This document shows, in pieces, positions 34,600 to 43,175 of a stretch of DNA of 64,000 nt (the stretch's first letter is position 1; every line of letters begins with the position of its first letter). Source of the stretch: Paracoccus gahaiensis (GTDB lineage: Bacteria; Pseudomonadota; Alphaproteobacteria; Rhodobacterales; Rhodobacteraceae); the NCBI RefSeq assembly GCF_005048225.1, contig NZ_SUNI01000003.1:124001-188000 (forward strand), read 5' to 3'. The position numbers were made by a program, and so were the translations under genes. The notes beneath the pieces are model-generated. The model did no database searches and was not told the origin of the DNA. It was given only the letters and a program-made list of their open reading frames with translations.

Positions 34600-34995
34600 C
34601 TAGAGGTCCCCCTCGAACCAGGCGCGGGCCATGTGGCTTTCGTGCAGGAGGATGCGCAGCTTCTTCACGCGCCCGCCATCCTTCAGATCGCCCGCGCGGA
34701 CCTTGCCGGCCATCTGGTCGAAGATATGCTTGCACAGGAATTCGGTGGTGGTCATTTTCCCGGCGAATTCAGGGATCTCGTCGAGGTTCTTGTAGCGCAG
34801 CGGCGCCAGCGTCGCGGCCAGCGCCTCGGTGGCCAGACCGATATCGACGACCAGGCTTTCATGGTCCATTTCTTCGGCAAAGAAGGCGGCGTCGACCGTG
34901 AAGGTCGCGCCGTGCATCCCCTGCGCGGGCCCGAAGGTGGGCGAGGGGAAGGAATGGGCGATCATGATGTGGTCTCGGACTTCGACGGCGAACAT
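34600..34995 (-). CDS. Divergent 6-pyruvoyltetrahydropterin synthase/QueD-like protein lacking catalytic residues
   Basis: A 131-residue T-fold protein. Alignment by eye with QueD/PTPS covers its whole length: AHSF, GMHGATFTVDAAF, VVDIGLATEAL, LRYKNLDEIPEF and HESHMARAWFEG. Compared with the enzymes, the catalytic Cys is Ala24, the catalytic Asp-His pair (LDHxxLN) is Arg67-Tyr68, and one of the three zinc His residues (HGH) is Ala30; His14, His28 and the pterin-anchoring Glu near the C-terminus remain. It cannot do standard PTPS chemistry. It is the third gene of the ribA-MDR-PTPS-MTase-RibD operon, so a pterin- or pyrimidine-binding role is likely. Confidence 0.88.
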   Translation of the reverse strand: MFAVEVRDHIMIAHSFPSPTFGPAQGMHGATFTVDAAFFAEEMDHESLVVDIGLATEALAATLAPLRYKNLDEIPEFAGKMTTTEFLCKHIFDQMAGKVRAGDLKDGGRVKKLRILLHESHMARAWFEGDL

Positions 34996-35012
34996 GGGGA
35001 CTCCTGATAAGG

Positions 35013-35957
35013 TCAGTAACGGATACGATGGCACAGCGTGCCGGGATCGGCGAGGATGCCGGGATAGGCGGCGGGCAGGTCGGCAAAATCGGTCTCGCCC
35101 GAGATCAGTGCGTCCAGCCGGTCGTCCGCCAGCAGGTCCAGCGCCACCGTCAGGCGGCGGCGATAGGTCCAGCGGGGCGCCCGGTCGGGCGGGATGGTGC
35201 CCACCTGGGAGCTGACGATCTTCAAGCGGCGGCTGTGGAAGGCCCCGCCCAGGGGCAACGCGATCTGCGCCGCGCCATGCCAGCTGGCCTCGGTGATCTG
35301 GGCTTGCGGCCCGGCCAGCGACAGGGCCAGGGTCAGCCCGGCCTCGGTCGCGCTGGTGTGGATGACGACGTCCTGATCGCCGGGCGCATCCTCGGGGGTC
35401 ACATAGGCGCAGCCCAAGGCCTGCGCCAGCGGGGCGCGGCCGGCCTGAGGATCGACGACGGTGACATCTGCGCCTGGCAGGCGGGCGGCTAGGCTGGCGA
35501 CCAGCAGGCCCACCAGCCCGCCGCCGATCACGGCGATCCGGTCGCCTGCGCCCGCGCCGCTGTCCCACAGGATGGTCAGCGCGGTTTCCATGTTTGAGGC
35601 CAGGACAGCCCGTTCGGGCGCCAGCGTCTGCGGCAACGGGGTCAGCGCCGCCTCGGGCAGGCGGAATTCGGTCTGGTGGGGGTGCAGCGCGAAGACATGC
35701 CGCCCCTGCAGCCCGCCCTCGGTGACCAGGCCCACGGCGGCATAGCCGTATTTCACCGGGAAGGGGAAATCCCCTTCCTGATAGGGCGCGCGCATGCGGT
35801 CATATTCGCTGGCGGGCACGCGGCCCGACAGGACCAGCCGCTCGGTCCCCCGGCTGATGCCGGAGAACAGCGTGCGGACATGAACGCCCTCGCCCATCGC
35901 GCCGGTGCGGGTCTGGACCTCGCCCGGCCCGGTGCACCACAGGGCAGGGGCGCTCAT
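35013..35957 (-). CDS. Zinc-less medium-chain dehydrogenase/reductase
   Basis: A 314-residue MDR-family oxidoreductase with a Rossmann nucleotide site (IAVIGGGLVGLLVASLAARL). The zinc-binding Cys seen in alcohol dehydrogenases (GICGTD) is replaced by GISRGTER and the structural-zinc cysteines are absent, so it is a zinc-independent branch, distantly like BchC. The ATG overlaps the ribA stop (ATGA). It probably oxidises or reduces a side-chain hydroxyl in the pathway of this operon; the substrate is unknown. Confidence 0.82.
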   Translation of the reverse strand: MSAPALWCTGPGEVQTRTGAMGEGVHVRTLFSGISRGTERLVLSGRVPASEYDRMRAPYQEGDFPFPVKYGYAAVGLVTEGGLQGRHVFALHPHQTEFRLPEAALTPLPQTLAPERAVLASNMETALTILWDSGAGAGDRIAVIGGGLVGLLVASLAARLPGADVTVVDPQAGRAPLAQALGCAYVTPEDAPGDQDVVIHTSATEAGLTLALSLAGPQAQITEASWHGAAQIALPLGGAFHSRRLKIVSSQVGTIPPDRAPRWTYRRRLTVALDLLADDRLDALISGETDFADLPAAYPGILADPGTLCHRIRY

Positions 35958-37081
35958 GCGAGCAGATGCCCGGACTTGCGGGCCTTGGTGTCCAGATAGC
36001 GGGTGTTGTCGGGGCCGCGCCCGATCTTCAGCGGCACGCGTTCGGCGACGTCGATGCCCTCGTCGGCCAGCCGGGCGATCTTGGCGGGGTTGTTGGTCAT
36101 CAGCCGGACCTGGCCGATGCCCATCTGCCGCAGCAGGGCGGCGCCGGTGCGGAAATCGCGCTCGTCATCCTCGAAGCCCAAGCGGTGGTTCGCCTCGACC
36201 GTGTCCAGCCCCTGATCCTGCAGGCTGTAAGCGCGCATCTTGTTGGCCAGCCCGATGCCGCGCCCCTCCTGATTCAGGTACAGAAGAACGCCCGCGCCCT
36301 CGGCCTCCATCGCGGCCAAGGCGGCCTGCAATTGCGGGCCGCAATCGCATTTCAGCGATCCCAGCACATCGCCGGTGAAGCAGGCGGAGTGCAGGCGGAC
36401 AAGGACGGGGCGGGTGCGGTCGGGTTGCCCGACCTCGACCACGTAATGCTCGGCCCCGCCATCGGGGGCACGGAAGACATGGAGGCGCCCGTTGCGCGCC
36501 GCCAGCATCGGCACGCGGGCATTCGAGACCGGGCGCGGATCGCGGGGCAGTTGCAGCTGAGTCAGCGCATCGGCGGCGGGCAGGATGCACAGGTCATGGC
36601 GCAACGCCGTGGCGATCACATCGGCGCCGGTGGCGACGAGCGCTGCGGGCAGCAGCTCGGCCGCCTTGACCAGCCGGATCGCGGCGCGGTGCAGCACGCC
36701 CGGCGCCCGCTGCGTCGCCTGCGGCAGCGCGCCCGAGGGAGGCATCCCGCGCGAGGGATCGGCCAGCGCCTGGATCCAGTCCAGACGCGCGCCCGAGGGC
36801 ACGGCCAGAAGCGCGACCTCGCCCTCGTGCGGGCGATGGCGCAGGGCCTCGGCGCGGCGCGCGGTCACGACCAGCTGGCAGTCGTCACCACGCTCGGCAA
36901 AGCGTTCGGAGGACAGCGTTTCGACGGGATAGACCATCGCGGGACCATCGGCGCCGGTCAGCACGACCGGCAGGCCAAGCCGCAGGTCCGAGACCATCCG
37001 GGCCACGCGTTCCGACAAGCGAAGGGCCAGTGGATCCCCGCCCAAGGCGGTCATGGGAGAGGCGGGCGGAAATGCTTTCAT
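35954..37081 (-). CDS. ribA: GTP cyclohydrolase II with N-terminal RibB-like remnant
   Basis: A 375-residue enzyme whose C-terminal 200 residues are a complete GTP cyclohydrolase II: zinc ligands Cys234, Cys245 and Cys247 (HSACFTGDVLGSLKCDCG), LYLNQEGRGIGL, the catalytic EANHRLGFEDDERDF and NTRYLDTKARKSGH. It opens GTP to the diaminopyrimidine ribosyl phosphate. Residues 1-170 resemble a worn RibB (DHBP synthase) domain but lack its acidic metal motif, so that half is probably inactive. First gene of the minus-strand operon; a palindrome lies 35-55 bases upstream. A housekeeping riboflavin set is presumably elsewhere, as ribE/ribH are not here. Confidence 0.93.
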   Translation of the reverse strand: MKAFPPASPMTALGGDPLALRLSERVARMVSDLRLGLPVVLTGADGPAMVYPVETLSSERFAERGDDCQLVVTARRAEALRHRPHEGEVALLAVPSGARLDWIQALADPSRGMPPSGALPQATQRAPGVLHRAAIRLVKAAELLPAALVATGADVIATALRHDLCILPAADALTQLQLPRDPRPVSNARVPMLAARNGRLHVFRAPDGGAEHYVVEVGQPDRTRPVLVRLHSACFTGDVLGSLKCDCGPQLQAALAAMEAEGAGVLLYLNQEGRGIGLANKMRAYSLQDQGLDTVEANHRLGFEDDERDFRTGAALLRQMGIGQVRLMTNNPAKIARLADEGIDVAERVPLKIGRGPDNTRYLDTKARKSGHLLA

Positions 37082-37116
37082 AGGTCAACCTTCGGCCCAC
37101 AAACTGGACTTTTGCA

Positions 37117-37136
37117 AATGTTCCAACGTTGGCATT
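37117..37136. promoter_or_regulatory. Palindrome upstream of ribA
   Basis: CCAACGTTGG is a perfect 10-base palindrome, flanked by AATG (after a 2-base insert) and CATT. It stands out as the most symmetrical element in the ribA-FkbM spacer and may be an operator for the operon. No FMN riboswitch core is visible in the spacer. Confidence 0.4.
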
Positions 37137-37278
37137 CACGTAACAGTTCCTGAAAGGTTGCAAGGCCGTGGCACGATGTCGCAATGATTTCAAAGGTCCC
37201 GTGGCCGCGTCGTTGGCGTCTGGACGCCGCGTCTCGGCATGCCATACTCTCGCGCTCGGGTTCAACGGAGGTTTCCCC

Positions 37279-38010
37279 ATGCAGCTGCGCGCCACCTTGG
37301 GGCTGATCCGGTCGCTGGCCATCTATTACAATCCAACCCGGCGCAGGCAGCTGCGTGCCTTCTATGCGGGGCTTCTGCCGCCCGGCGCGCTGGCCTTCGA
37401 CATCGGCGCCCATGTCGGCAGCCGGGCGCGGGCGATGCGGGCGGCCGGTGCGCGCGTGGTGGCCTGCGAGCCGCAGCAGCCCTTCGCGGGCTTCCTGCGC
37501 CGCAGCCTGCCGCGCGACATCATCCTAGTGGAAAAGGCCGTGGGCCCGTCCGAGACGGTAGCACGGATGTCGGTCTCCTCGCTGCATCCGACCGTGTCCT
37601 CGCTCAGCACCAGCTTCACCGGCGAGGCCGCAGACAAGCCGGGCTTCGGCCATGTGCGGTGGGACAGCAGCCAGCAGGTGCAGGTGACCACCATGGACCG
37701 GCTGATCGCCGATCACGGCCTGCCCGATTTCGTCAAGATCGACGTCGAGGGGTTCGAGCTGGACGTGCTGGCGGGTCTGGGCCAGCCGCTGCCGCTTCTG
37801 TCGGTCGAATACCTGCCCGCCTTCATCGACCGCACGCTGGCGGTGATCGACCGGCTGGAGGGGCTGGGCCGCTACAGCTTCAACCCGGTCGCGGGCGAGG
37901 AGGGGCAGTTCCTCTGGGCGGACTGGCGGGGCCCGGAGGCCGCGCGGGACTGGCTGCGCGGGCTGGAAGCTCAAGGCGGGTCGGGCGATCTTTACGCGCG
38001 GCTGACCTGA
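37279..38010 (+). CDS. FkbM-family methyltransferase
   Basis: A 243-residue SAM methyltransferase of the FkbM group (O-methylation of sugars or polyketides). Motif I is AFDIGAHVGSRARAMRAAGARVVACEPQ and the family signature is DFVKIDVEGFELDVLAGL. Start supported by ACGGAGG 9 bases before the ATG. Divergent from the ribA operon; its 3' end overlaps the convergent phosphatase gene by 19 bases. Target unknown, possibly a surface glycan. Confidence 0.88.
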   Translation: MQLRATLGLIRSLAIYYNPTRRRQLRAFYAGLLPPGALAFDIGAHVGSRARAMRAAGARVVACEPQQPFAGFLRRSLPRDIILVEKAVGPSETVARMSVSSLHPTVSSLSTSFTGEAADKPGFGHVRWDSSQQVQVTTMDRLIADHGLPDFVKIDVEGFELDVLAGLGQPLPLLSVEYLPAFIDRTLAVIDRLEGLGRYSFNPVAGEEGQFLWADWRGPEAARDWLRGLEAQGGSGDLYARLT

Positions 38011-38789
38011 TCGGGCCTGCGCAGGGCGGCGGCAAAGGCGTCGAACAGCGCCGGGCTGGCCGCGATGACGGTGCCGCTGTCCTCGGGGCGCTCGGACGGG
38101 GTCCAGCCCTCGACGCGGGCACCCGCCTCGCGCAGCAGCACAAGGCCCGCCGCGATGTCCCAGGGGCGCAGGCGGCGTTCCCAGAACCCGTCCAGCCGCC
38201 CCGCCGCGACATAGGCCAGATCCAGCGCCGCAGCCCCCATCCGCCGCACCCCCGCCGATTGCGGCAGGATCCGGGTCAGGTCGCCTGCGTGATCGTCGAT
38301 ATGGGGCATGTCGCCGAAGGGCAGGCCGGTGCCGTACAGAGCCGCATCAAAGCCCGGCGGCGGGGCAGGGGTCAGGGGCATGCCGTTCAGATGCAGCCCG
38401 CCGTCGATCCGGGCGCTGAAGGTCTCGTCCTTCAGGGGATCGTGGACGACGCCCAGCACCAGCCGCCCGTCCTCCTCCAAAGCGATGGACACCGCCCAAT
38501 GCGCGATGCCGCGCAGGAAATTCGTGGTGCCGTCCAGCGGATCGACGATCCAGCGCCGCGCGCCGGGGCGGGCCTCGGTCTCCTCGCCCAGCCAGCCGTC
38601 CGAGGCGCGCGCGCCCAGCAGCCGGTCGCGCAGCAGCGCCTCGGCCGCCAGATCGGCCTGCGACACGAAGTCGCCCTGCCGCTTGGCGTCGATCCTGAGC
38701 GTGCCCCGGTCGGCCCATGCGGCGCGCAGCCCCTCTCCGGCCTCTCGGGCGGCGGCAATGGCCAAGGTCAGATCGTCTTGCGTGCTCAT
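37992..38789 (-). CDS. Inositol monophosphatase family protein
   Basis: A 265-residue Mg-dependent phosphatase. The metal motifs are GEETEA, WIVDPLDGTTNFLRG and RPWDIAAGLVLLREAGA, covering both halves of the IMPase fold. Members act on inositol phosphate, histidinol phosphate or PAP (SuhB, HisN, CysQ); the sequence does not settle which. ATG with AAAGGA ribosome site. Convergent overlap of 19 bases with the FkbM gene. Confidence 0.9.
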   Translation of the reverse strand: MSTQDDLTLAIAAAREAGEGLRAAWADRGTLRIDAKRQGDFVSQADLAAEALLRDRLLGARASDGWLGEETEARPGARRWIVDPLDGTTNFLRGIAHWAVSIALEEDGRLVLGVVHDPLKDETFSARIDGGLHLNGMPLTPAPPPGFDAALYGTGLPFGDMPHIDDHAGDLTRILPQSAGVRRMGAAALDLAYVAAGRLDGFWERRLRPWDIAAGLVLLREAGARVEGWTPSERPEDSGTVIAASPALFDAFAAALRRPDQVSRA

Positions 38790-38970
38790 GGGCGGTCCTT
38801 TCGACAGGCCGGGCAAAGGTGCCCGACAGCGCGGCACTGGGGCCGCAAGGGACGGGCCACACGGGATTATCAGTTGCGGCCCGCGCCCGATCGGGCAATC
38901 TGCCCGCAGCCATGGAATTCGGCAAGCCCGTGCGGGTCGATTTCCGCCATCTGACCGGAGGTCTTCGACC

Positions 38971-40074
38971 ATGCGCTTTCTCAAGGCGGTCATCGGGGCC
39001 ATCGTCATCATCGGCGCCGGTGTGCTGGGTCTGACCCTGTCCGACCGGCTTCTGGCCGCCCCCGACGCGCAGATCCGCAGCAGCGACGGCGACCGCGCGC
39101 CGGTCCCGGTCGAGACGGTGCCGGTGCGGCTGGAGCGATTCGTCGACAGCGTCCGCGCCGTGGGCACCGCCCGCGCCCGCCGGGCGGTGGACCTGATGCC
39201 CGAGGCCAGCGGCCGCATCACCCGCATCGGATTTCGTCCCGGCGCCCGCGTCGAACAGGGCGCCGTCCTGCTGGAATTGGACGACCGCGCCCAACAGGCC
39301 GATCTGGCCGCCGCCGAGGCGACGCTGGCCGAGGCCCAGGCCGCCTTCGACCGCCAGGAACAGCTGAACCGCACCGGCAACGCCTCGGACGCCGCCTTCC
39401 AGACTGCCCGCGCCGCCCTGCTGCGCGCCGAGGCCGAGCGGGACCGCGCGCAGGTCCAGCTGGACGACCGCCGCCTGCGCGCGCCCTTCTCGGGCGTGAT
39501 CGGGCTGACCGACCTGGTCGAGGGGCAGATGCTGGACAGCGGCACGCCCATCGCCTCGCTGGACGATCTGGACGTGATCGAGGTCGATTTCGCCGTGCCC
39601 GAACAGTTGCTGCCGAGGCTGGCCGAGGAGCAGGAGGTCCTGCTGCGCTCCTCGGCCTGGCCCGACCGGGTGTTCCAGGCCCGGCTCAGCCTGATCGACA
39701 CGCGGGTCGACGCGGCCACCCGGTCCATCGCGCTGCGCGCCGAAATGCCCAATCCCGACCGCGCGCTGACGGGCGGCATGTTCCTGCAGGTCGAGCTGGT
39801 CCTGGATCAGGGCGACCGCCCCGCCATTCCCGAAGCCTCGATCAGCGTCGAGGGCCCCGTGCACCGGGTGCTGGTCCTGCAGGACGGGCAGGCGGCCTGG
39901 GCCGAGATCGAGGTGGGCCAGCAGGCCGACGGGCTGATCGAGGTGCTGGGCGGCATCGAGGTCGGCACCCAGATCATCGTGTCGAACCTGCACCGGGTCG
40001 AGCCCGGCACCGCCGTCGAGGCCACGCCCCGCACCGACCGCACCGCCGTCGCACAGCCGGGGACGGGCGGATGA
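38971..40074 (+). CDS. RND efflux periplasmic adaptor subunit
   Basis: A 367-residue membrane-fusion protein. Residues 1-30 form an N-terminal membrane anchor or signal. A split lipoyl domain (GRITRIGFRPGARVEQGAVLLELDD ... LRAPFSGVIGLTDLVEGQML) encloses an Ala-rich alpha-hairpin, followed by beta-barrel and membrane-proximal domains. It overlaps the RND pump gene by ATGA. No outer-membrane channel gene is adjacent, so a shared TolC-type protein is likely. Confidence 0.93.
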   Translation: MRFLKAVIGAIVIIGAGVLGLTLSDRLLAAPDAQIRSSDGDRAPVPVETVPVRLERFVDSVRAVGTARARRAVDLMPEASGRITRIGFRPGARVEQGAVLLELDDRAQQADLAAAEATLAEAQAAFDRQEQLNRTGNASDAAFQTARAALLRAEAERDRAQVQLDDRRLRAPFSGVIGLTDLVEGQMLDSGTPIASLDDLDVIEVDFAVPEQLLPRLAEEQEVLLRSSAWPDRVFQARLSLIDTRVDAATRSIALRAEMPNPDRALTGGMFLQVELVLDQGDRPAIPEASISVEGPVHRVLVLQDGQAAWAEIEVGQQADGLIEVLGGIEVGTQIIVSNLHRVEPGTAVEATPRTDRTAVAQPGTGG

Positions 40075-43000
40075 GCCTTCCCGATTTCGCCCTGCGCCGC
40101 CCGGTCTTCGCCACGGTGATGAACCTGCTGATCGTGCTGATCGGCGCCGTCGCCGTCACCCGCCTGCCGGTGCGCGAGCTGCCCTCGGTCGAGGCGGCCG
40201 AGGTGACGGTGCGCGTCGACTATACCGGCGCCGCCCCCGATGTCGTCGACAACCAGCTGGCCAACGTGATCGAGGGCAGCCTTGCGGGCGTCAGCGGCGT
40301 CACCGCCATGCAGACCAATTCCGACCGGGGCGGCATGCGCACCCGGCTGACCTTCGACACCTCGCGCGACATCGATGCCGCCGCCAATGACGTGCGCGCC
40401 GCCGTGGACCGGGTGCTGAACGACCTGCCGGATGGCGCCGGCACGCCGCGCGTCGAAAAGAACGACGACGAGGGCGATCCGGTCATCCGCGTCAGCATGT
40501 CCAGCCCGAACATGACCTCGCTGGAACTGTCGGACTATGCCAGCCGCTTCATCACCGACCGGCTGGCGCGTCTGCCGGGTGTGGCCAATGCCTCGATCTT
40601 CGGGGAACGCGCGCCGTCGATGCGCATCTGGCTGGATCAGTCGCGCATGGCCGCCTATGGCATCACCACCGGCGACATCATCTCGGCGCTGGAAGCCAAC
40701 AATGTCGAACTGCCCGCGGGCCAGATCGAGACCGGCGCCCGGCAGCTGCAGGTGCTGGCGCAGACGCGCTTCACCAGCGCCGCCGTCTTCGGCCAGGTCG
40801 TGCTGCGCGACGAGGGCGGGCGCCCGCTGCGCCTGGCCGATGTGGCCCGCATCGAGGAGGGCGCCGAGGAGACCGACACCATCTATCGCGCCAATGGCGT
40901 GATCGCCCTGGGCCTGGGCGTGCAGCCGCAGGCGCAGTCGAACACCGTCGCCATCTCGACCGCCGTGCGCGAGGAGCTGGACCGCATCCGCCCGACCCTG
41001 CCCGACGGCATGCAGATGCGCATCACCAGCGACGAGGCGGTGTTCATCGAAAGCTCGATCTCGCAGGTGATCAAGGTCTTTGCCGAGGCCGTGGTGCTGG
41101 TCACCGCCGTGATCTTCCTGTTCCTCGGCTCGCTGCGCCTGTCGCTGGTGCCGGTGGTGACGATCCCCATCTCGGCTCTGGGTTCGCTGCTGGTGATGCT
41201 GTTTCTGGGTTTCTCGATCAACATCCTGACATTGTTCGCCTTGATCCTGGCCATCGGCCTGGTCGTCGACGATGCCATCGTGGTCCTGGAGAACATCCAA
41301 CGCCACCGCGCGATGGGCGCCAGCCGGGCCGAGGCGGCGCGGCGCGGCGCGGGCCAGGTCAGCTTTGCCGTCATCGCCACCACCGCGGTGCTGATCGCCG
41401 TCTTCTTGCCGGTCAGCTTCATGGAGGGCGAGCTGGGCCAGCTGTTTGCGGAATTCGGCATCGTGATGGCCGTCGCGGTCGCCGTGTCGGGCTTTGTCGC
41501 ACTGACCCTGTCGCCGGTGCTGGCCGCGCGGGTGATGCCGCGCGAGGACCGCCCGAACCTGCTGACCCGCAGCGTCAACCGGGTGATCGGCTGGCTGGAG
41601 CGCGGCTATGGCCGGGTGCTGGGCCATCTGATCGCGCATCCGGTGGCGATCCTGGCGCTGACCGTCTTCACCGTCGCGGGCGCCGTGTCGGTCTATCAGG
41701 CGCTGCCGCGCCAGCTGACCCCGGACGAGGACCGGGGCGGCTTCCGCATCGTGCTGAATGCGCCGCAGGGCTCGAACCTGGACTATACCGATGCCGCCAC
41801 CCGCCGGGTCGAGGCGATGCTGGACGAGTTGCGCGCGGAGGGGGTCGTGGACAACGCGACCTCGATCGTGGGCATCTGGGGCGACACGCGCCGCTCGCTG
41901 ATCTTCGTGACGCTGGTGCCGTGGGACGACCGCGAGGTCGGCGTGGACGAGGTGATCGCGGGCCTGCGCCCGCGACTGGAGGCGCTGACCGAAGTGTCCA
42001 GTTCCATCCGGCCCTCGGGGGGCTTGGGTCTGGGCGGCGGCAGCGGCAGCATCAGTTGGTCCATCGGCGGCCCCGATCTGGAACGCGCCGCCCTGTGGGC
42101 CGAGGATGTGGCCGCGCGTCTGGCCGACGCGCCGGGGCTGTCGGGGATCGAGGTTGACTATGCCGCCAACCAGCCCGGCGCCTCGCTCTCCATCGACCGC
42201 ACCCGCGCGCAGGATCTGGGGCTGGACAGCGAGACGGTGGCCCAGACCCTGCAGGTGCTGTTCGCCTCGCGCACGGTCGGCGAATACAGCAGCGACGGGC
42301 GGCAGTATCCGGTCATCCTGCAGGCCGCCGCCGAGGATCGCGATTCGGTGCAGGACATGCTGGCGGTGATGATCCGCAACACGCGCGGCGACCTGATCCC
42401 GCTCTCGGCCTTCGCCGAGATCCAGACCGGCGCCACGGTGCCCGAGATCAACCGCTATGACCGCCTGATCTCGGTCGAGACCGAGGCCGATCTGGTCGAG
42501 GGCACCGATCTGGCCCGCGCCATCGCCACGGTCGAGGCCGCCGCGGTCGAGCTGCCCGCCGGCGCCCTGCTGGTCTGGCGCGGGCAGGCCGCCGATTATC
42601 AGGATAACCAGGGCGGCGTCGCCACGGTCTTCGGCATGGCGCTGATGATCGTGTTCCTGGTGCTGGCCGCGCAGTTCGAAAGCTTCCGCACGCCGCTGAC
42701 CATCATGCTGACCGTGCCCTTGGGGCTGGCCGGGGCGGTGGCGACGCTGTGGCTGACCGGGGCCTCGGTCAACATCTTCTCGCAGGTGGGGATGATCCTC
42801 TTGATCGGGATCATGGCCAAGAACGGCATCCTGATCGTGGAATTCGCCAACCAGCTGCGCGAGGAGGGCCGCGATCTGGTCTCGGCCGCGCGGGAAGGGG
42901 CGGTGACGCGGCTGCGCCCGGTGTTGATGACCACCATCGCCACCGTGCTGGGCGCGGTGCCGCTGGCCACGGCCTCGGGCGCCGGGGCCGAAAGCCGCCG

Positions 43001-43166
43001 CGCCATCGGGGCGGTGATCGTGGGCGGCCTGTCGCTGGCCTTCATCCTGACGCTGCTGCTGACGCCGGTCATATATGTGCTGATCGAGCGGATCGGGCGG
43101 CGGGACGATGCGCCCGATCCCCAACCCGCAAGCCCGCAGCCCACAGCGCCCCAGCCTGCCGAATAG
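40071..43166 (+). CDS. RND multidrug efflux permease
   Basis: A 1031-residue inner-membrane pump of the AcrB/MexB (HAE1-like) type with 12 helices and two large periplasmic loops. The proton-relay acidic pair is in GLVVDDAIVVLENI (TM4), and ASVNIFSQVGMILLIGIMAKNGILIVEFANQLREEG matches the second half. It resembles the MexF/alphaproteobacterial branch paired with short adaptors. The C-terminus is Pro/Gln-rich. Substrates cannot be predicted. Confidence 0.95.
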   Translation: MSLPDFALRRPVFATVMNLLIVLIGAVAVTRLPVRELPSVEAAEVTVRVDYTGAAPDVVDNQLANVIEGSLAGVSGVTAMQTNSDRGGMRTRLTFDTSRDIDAAANDVRAAVDRVLNDLPDGAGTPRVEKNDDEGDPVIRVSMSSPNMTSLELSDYASRFITDRLARLPGVANASIFGERAPSMRIWLDQSRMAAYGITTGDIISALEANNVELPAGQIETGARQLQVLAQTRFTSAAVFGQVVLRDEGGRPLRLADVARIEEGAEETDTIYRANGVIALGLGVQPQAQSNTVAISTAVREELDRIRPTLPDGMQMRITSDEAVFIESSISQVIKVFAEAVVLVTAVIFLFLGSLRLSLVPVVTIPISALGSLLVMLFLGFSINILTLFALILAIGLVVDDAIVVLENIQRHRAMGASRAEAARRGAGQVSFAVIATTAVLIAVFLPVSFMEGELGQLFAEFGIVMAVAVAVSGFVALTLSPVLAARVMPREDRPNLLTRSVNRVIGWLERGYGRVLGHLIAHPVAILALTVFTVAGAVSVYQALPRQLTPDEDRGGFRIVLNAPQGSNLDYTDAATRRVEAMLDELRAEGVVDNATSIVGIWGDTRRSLIFVTLVPWDDREVGVDEVIAGLRPRLEALTEVSSSIRPSGGLGLGGGSGSISWSIGGPDLERAALWAEDVAARLADAPGLSGIEVDYAANQPGASLSIDRTRAQDLGLDSETVAQTLQVLFASRTVGEYSSDGRQYPVILQAAAEDRDSVQDMLAVMIRNTRGDLIPLSAFAEIQTGATVPEINRYDRLISVETEADLVEGTDLARAIATVEAAAVELPAGALLVWRGQAADYQDNQGGVATVFGMALMIVFLVLAAQFESFRTPLTIMLTVPLGLAGAVATLWLTGASVNIFSQVGMILLIGIMAKNGILIVEFANQLREEGRDLVSAAREGAVTRLRPVLMTTIATVLGAVPLATASGAGAESRRAIGAVIVGGLSLAFILTLLLTPVIYVLIERIGRRDDAPDPQPASPQPTAPQPAE

Positions 43167-43175
43167 GCAGGGCGC

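Noticed and set aside
37082..37278. FMN riboswitch before ribA
   Set aside because: The spacer lacks the conserved RFN-element core sequences and is only about 200 bases with no multi-stem architecture that I can see.
37992..38010. Overlap of FkbM and phosphatase genes as evidence of a broken end
   Set aside because: Both proteins keep full family length; short convergent overlaps are common in compact GC-rich genomes.
39807..43124. Minus-strand open frame of about 1100 codons opposite the RND pump
   Set aside because: Its translation is His/Gln/Asp-rich low-complexity text with no family resemblance; the plus-strand RND gene is complete and canonical.
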